Shown here: positions 62,014 through 64,000 of the stretch, piece after piece | Position numbering within the stretch: the stretch's first letter is position 1 | How the letters are laid out: each line of letters opens with the position of its first letter | Assembly (NCBI RefSeq): GCF_000269605.1 | Contig: NZ_AKCI01000001.1 | Coordinates: 1,240,001-1,304,000, forward strand | Direction: 5' to 3' | DNA length: 64,000 bases | From: Scardovia wiggsiae F0424 | GTDB taxonomy: Bacteria; Actinomycetota; Actinomycetes; Actinomycetales; Bifidobacteriaceae | Program-made: the position numbers and the translations under genes | The notes under the pieces: model-generated | What the model was told of the DNA's origin: nothing | Database searches by the model: none | What the model saw: the letters and a program-made list of their open reading frames with translations, nothing else

Positions 62014-63366
62014 ATGGCCACAGGATTTAATACGAAAAATACGCGGAACAGGCTCATCAGCCTTGCTGTACCTACTTTCGGGCAGCTTATTGCTGAACCG
62101 GCTTTTGTGCTCATTGATACGGCGATCGTAGGGCATATATCAGTCAGCGCGCTTGCAGGGCTTTCCGCAGGGTCCACTATTATCCTTACCGCAGTGGGGC
62201 TGTGCAATTTCCTCGCCTACTCCACGACCTCCCATGTATCCAAACTTATTGGTGCCGGGAAAACCGTGGAAGGCCTGCGCTCGGGGATAGACGGGATGTG
62301 GCTGGCACTGGGGATCGGCATTGTTTTAGCTTTTGGGCTATTTACCTGGGCGGGACCCCTGTGCTGGGCTATAGGTGCGCGCGGTGCCGCCCTTGGACAG
62401 GCTGTACTGTATACGAAAGCGGTCGTACTGGGCGCGCCGGGGATGCTTCTCGTTTATGCGGCCAACGGAATATTCCGCGGCCTCCAGAAAGTACAGGTCA
62501 CGTTATGGGCAGCGGTTGCGGGTGCCATACTGAACACTGTTTTGGATTTTACGCTGATCTACGGCGCGCATATGGGGATACTCGGGTCAGGTATCGCTAC
62601 AGGCATTGCCCAGTGGGCCATGGGGGCAGCCCTCGCTGCGGCAGCCGCATGGCATGCCTGCCGCCATCATGTCAGCCTTCTGCCGTCAAGGGGAGGCCTT
62701 GCCCAAAATACTTCTGACGGGCTGCCGCTGTTCATCCGTACACTGGCTTTACGCATCGCAATGGTGTCTACTGTGGCTGCTGCCGCTTCAATGGGCACCT
62801 ACGTTTTTGCAAGCTACCAGGCAGTGAATTCTGCATGGAATTTTGCCCTGAATGCCCTGGATTCAGTGGCGATTGCCGGCCAGGCGCTTGTAGGCGCTGC
62901 CCTTGGGGCAAAGGATATCGGGCAGGTGCGGTATCTGACACGTTTCATTGCGCGGTGCGGAGCTGAGCTCGGCGTTATTGCCGGGCTGGTTTTTGCAGCT
63001 CTGGGGATATGGGGGCCGGGGCTTTTCAGCCCGGACCCGCAGATACAGCATCTGATCAGCATATCCATGCTTGTTGTAGCTGTTTTCTTCCCGCTCCAGG
63101 GCTGGATGTGGGCCCTTGACGGGATACTTATCGGGGCAGGTGATTTTGCTTATCTTGCCGCCGCATGTTCCGCAGCGGCTGCAGTATATATCGCCGTATT
63201 GTGGGCGGCCGGGACCGCCTTATCCCTGCTGCATGCAGGTTCTGCAGATATAAAAATCGCTGTTTTATGGCTGGTGTTTAATATAGCCCTTATGGGGCTC
63301 CGCGGCCTTGCCAACGGCCTGCGGGCGTACAGCGACAGGTGGATCATCAAAGCTACGGCCCCGTGA
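62014..63366 (+). CDS. MATE-family efflux transporter (DinF-like)
   Basis: Predicted 450-residue export protein with twelve helices. LISLAVPTFGQLIAEPAFVLIDTAIVGHISVSALAGLSAG is the MATE N-terminal signature; the pseudo-symmetric second half begins near LFIRTLALRIAMVSTV. DinF-type members export cationic drugs or unknown metabolites using proton or sodium gradients. TAGAAT lies 9 nt before the ATG at 62014, giving a leader of only a few nt. It diverges from the ThrE-type gene and is convergent with ftsY. Confidence 0.9.
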   Translation: MATGFNTKNTRNRLISLAVPTFGQLIAEPAFVLIDTAIVGHISVSALAGLSAGSTIILTAVGLCNFLAYSTTSHVSKLIGAGKTVEGLRSGIDGMWLALGIGIVLAFGLFTWAGPLCWAIGARGAALGQAVLYTKAVVLGAPGMLLVYAANGIFRGLQKVQVTLWAAVAGAILNTVLDFTLIYGAHMGILGSGIATGIAQWAMGAALAAAAAWHACRHHVSLLPSRGGLAQNTSDGLPLFIRTLALRIAMVSTVAAAASMGTYVFASYQAVNSAWNFALNALDSVAIAGQALVGAALGAKDIGQVRYLTRFIARCGAELGVIAGLVFAALGIWGPGLFSPDPQIQHLISISMLVVAVFFPLQGWMWALDGILIGAGDFAYLAAACSAAAAVYIAVLWAAGTALSLLHAGSADIKIAVLWLVFNIALMGLRGLANGLRAYSDRWIIKATAP

Positions 63367-63420
63367 TCCGGAGGGTTGGGGCGGGCACCGGGATTTGCGG
63401 AGCCGCCGGATCCGAGCCGG

Positions 63421-64000
63421 TCAATCGCCGAGGATACCGTCTACAAAACCTTCGGGATCGAACGGGGCAAGGTCATCCGGCCCTTCACCCAGCCCGACAA
63501 GCTTAACGGGAACGCCTAAAGCTTTCTGGACGGAGACCACTATGCCGCCGCGTGCAGACCCGTCAAGCTTGGAGAGCACAACACCGGTTATGCCTATCGC
63601 TTCAGCAAACACCCGCGCCTGTTCCATACCGTTCTGGCCTGTTGTAGCATCAAGGACGAGCAGGACCTCATCTACAGGCATAGTCCGCTCTGTTACCCTT
63701 CGGATCTTCCCAAGCTCATCCATAAGGTTGGCCTTATTCTGCAGGCGGCCTGCAGTGTCAATAATAAGCACATCTGAACCGGTTTCCTGTGCTTTTTGCG
63801 CTGCATCAAAAGCGACTGACGCAGGGTCGCCGCCTTCCTGGCTGCTGCGGATAACAGGAACGTCAACACGGCTCCCCCATGTTTCCAACTGGTCTGCTGC
63901 TGCAGCACGGAAGGTATCAGCCGCTCCCAGGACAACGGATTTCCCTTCAGACACGAACAGCCGAGCCAGTTTTCCCGCTGTAGTCGTTTTGCCGGAACCA
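63421..64000 (-). CDS. ftsY: Signal recognition particle receptor FtsY, C-terminal part
   Basis: The minus-strand frame is open from the right edge (64000) to the stop at 63421, so the N-terminus lies outside the window. The visible part is the GTPase (G) domain: GSGKTTTAGKLARLF (G1), AADTFRAAAADQL (G2/insertion box), DTAGRLQNKANLMDEL (G3; 'QNK' and 'NLM' fit FtsY rather than Ffh), SKLDGSARGG (G4) and GVPVKLVGLGEGPDDLAPFDPEGFVDGIL (G5 and C-terminus). It receives ribosome-SRP complexes at the membrane. Convergent with the MATE gene (54 bp apart). Confidence 0.97.
   Translation of the reverse strand, partial: GSGKTTTAGKLARLFVSEGKSVVLGAADTFRAAAADQLETWGSRVDVPVIRSSQEGGDPASVAFDAAQKAQETGSDVLIIDTAGRLQNKANLMDELGKIRRVTERTMPVDEVLLVLDATTGQNGMEQARVFAEAIGITGVVLSKLDGSARGGIVVSVQKALGVPVKLVGLGEGPDDLAPFDPEGFVDGILGD

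Noticed and set aside
63365-63412. GATCCGG/CCGGATC as terminator between MATE gene and ftsY
   Set aside because: Arms of 7 bp with a 34-nt loop and no T-run are too weak.
1-64000. CRISPR arrays, tRNA/rRNA genes, insertion sequences
   Set aside because: No regularly spaced repeats, no tRNA-like T-arm sequences in a proper context and no transposase frames were seen.

Overview
The window looks like chromosomal DNA of a Bifidobacteriaceae member (Bifidobacterium or a scardovial relative; species not resolvable by eye). The evidence is a bifidobacterial-type sucrose phosphorylase with a paired MFS symporter, an actinobacterial zwf-opcA-pgl block with gnd opposite, a DUF3073 protein typical of actinobacteria, actinobacterial gene style (moderate-to-high GC, several genes apparently without leaders) and raffinose/isomaltose-type ABC import genes.

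Layout. 1-0.8 kb: 3' end of an amino-acid permease. 0.8-10.3 kb: an iron-import locus on the minus strand (FTR1 permease, P19 periplasmic-type iron protein, DUF2318 redox membrane protein, two FtsX-type permeases, a LolD/MacB-like ATPase, FMN-binding lipoprotein), with the flavin transferase ApbE diverging from it. 10.3-15.4 kb: amino-acid permease, then the sucrose phosphorylase/transporter pair. 15.7-22.7 kb: a 1.9-kilo-residue cell-wall-anchored subtilisin-like protease diverging from a PrsA/PrtM-like foldase lipoprotein. 22.7-25.3 kb: small membrane protein, a broken lipoprotein gene joined to an AT-rich foreign SRPBCC gene, and a GT2 glycosyltransferase. 25.4-34.2 kb: an alpha-1,6-glucoside/galactoside utilisation cluster (GH13 glucosidase, ABC importer, ROK regulator, GH36 alpha-galactosidase). 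34.5-39.7 kb: housekeeping (tadA, XRE regulator, upp, sdaA, HD-domain protein, L,D-transpeptidase). 39.7-46.45 kb: an AT-rich defence island, an OLD-nuclease/UvrD-helicase (Gabija-like) pair diverging from an MmeI-type single-chain restriction-modification enzyme. 46.5-53.4 kb: oxidative pentose-phosphate genes zwf, opcA, pgl and gnd with an NmrA-like and a Pr6Pr-like gene between them. 53.4-64 kb: kup, tatD, trpS, a DUF3073 gene, a frameshifted membrane protein, a ThrE-type exporter, a MATE exporter and the end of ftsY.

Most interesting: (1) the iron locus combines all parts of a reductive import route, including a flavin carrier and the enzyme that would load it; (2) the protease/foldase divergon mirrors lactococcal prtP/prtM; (3) the defence island; (4) at least six genes have a -10 hexamer exactly 6 nt before ATG, suggesting leaderless transcripts. 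Everything was read by eye; no homology search or statistics were run.
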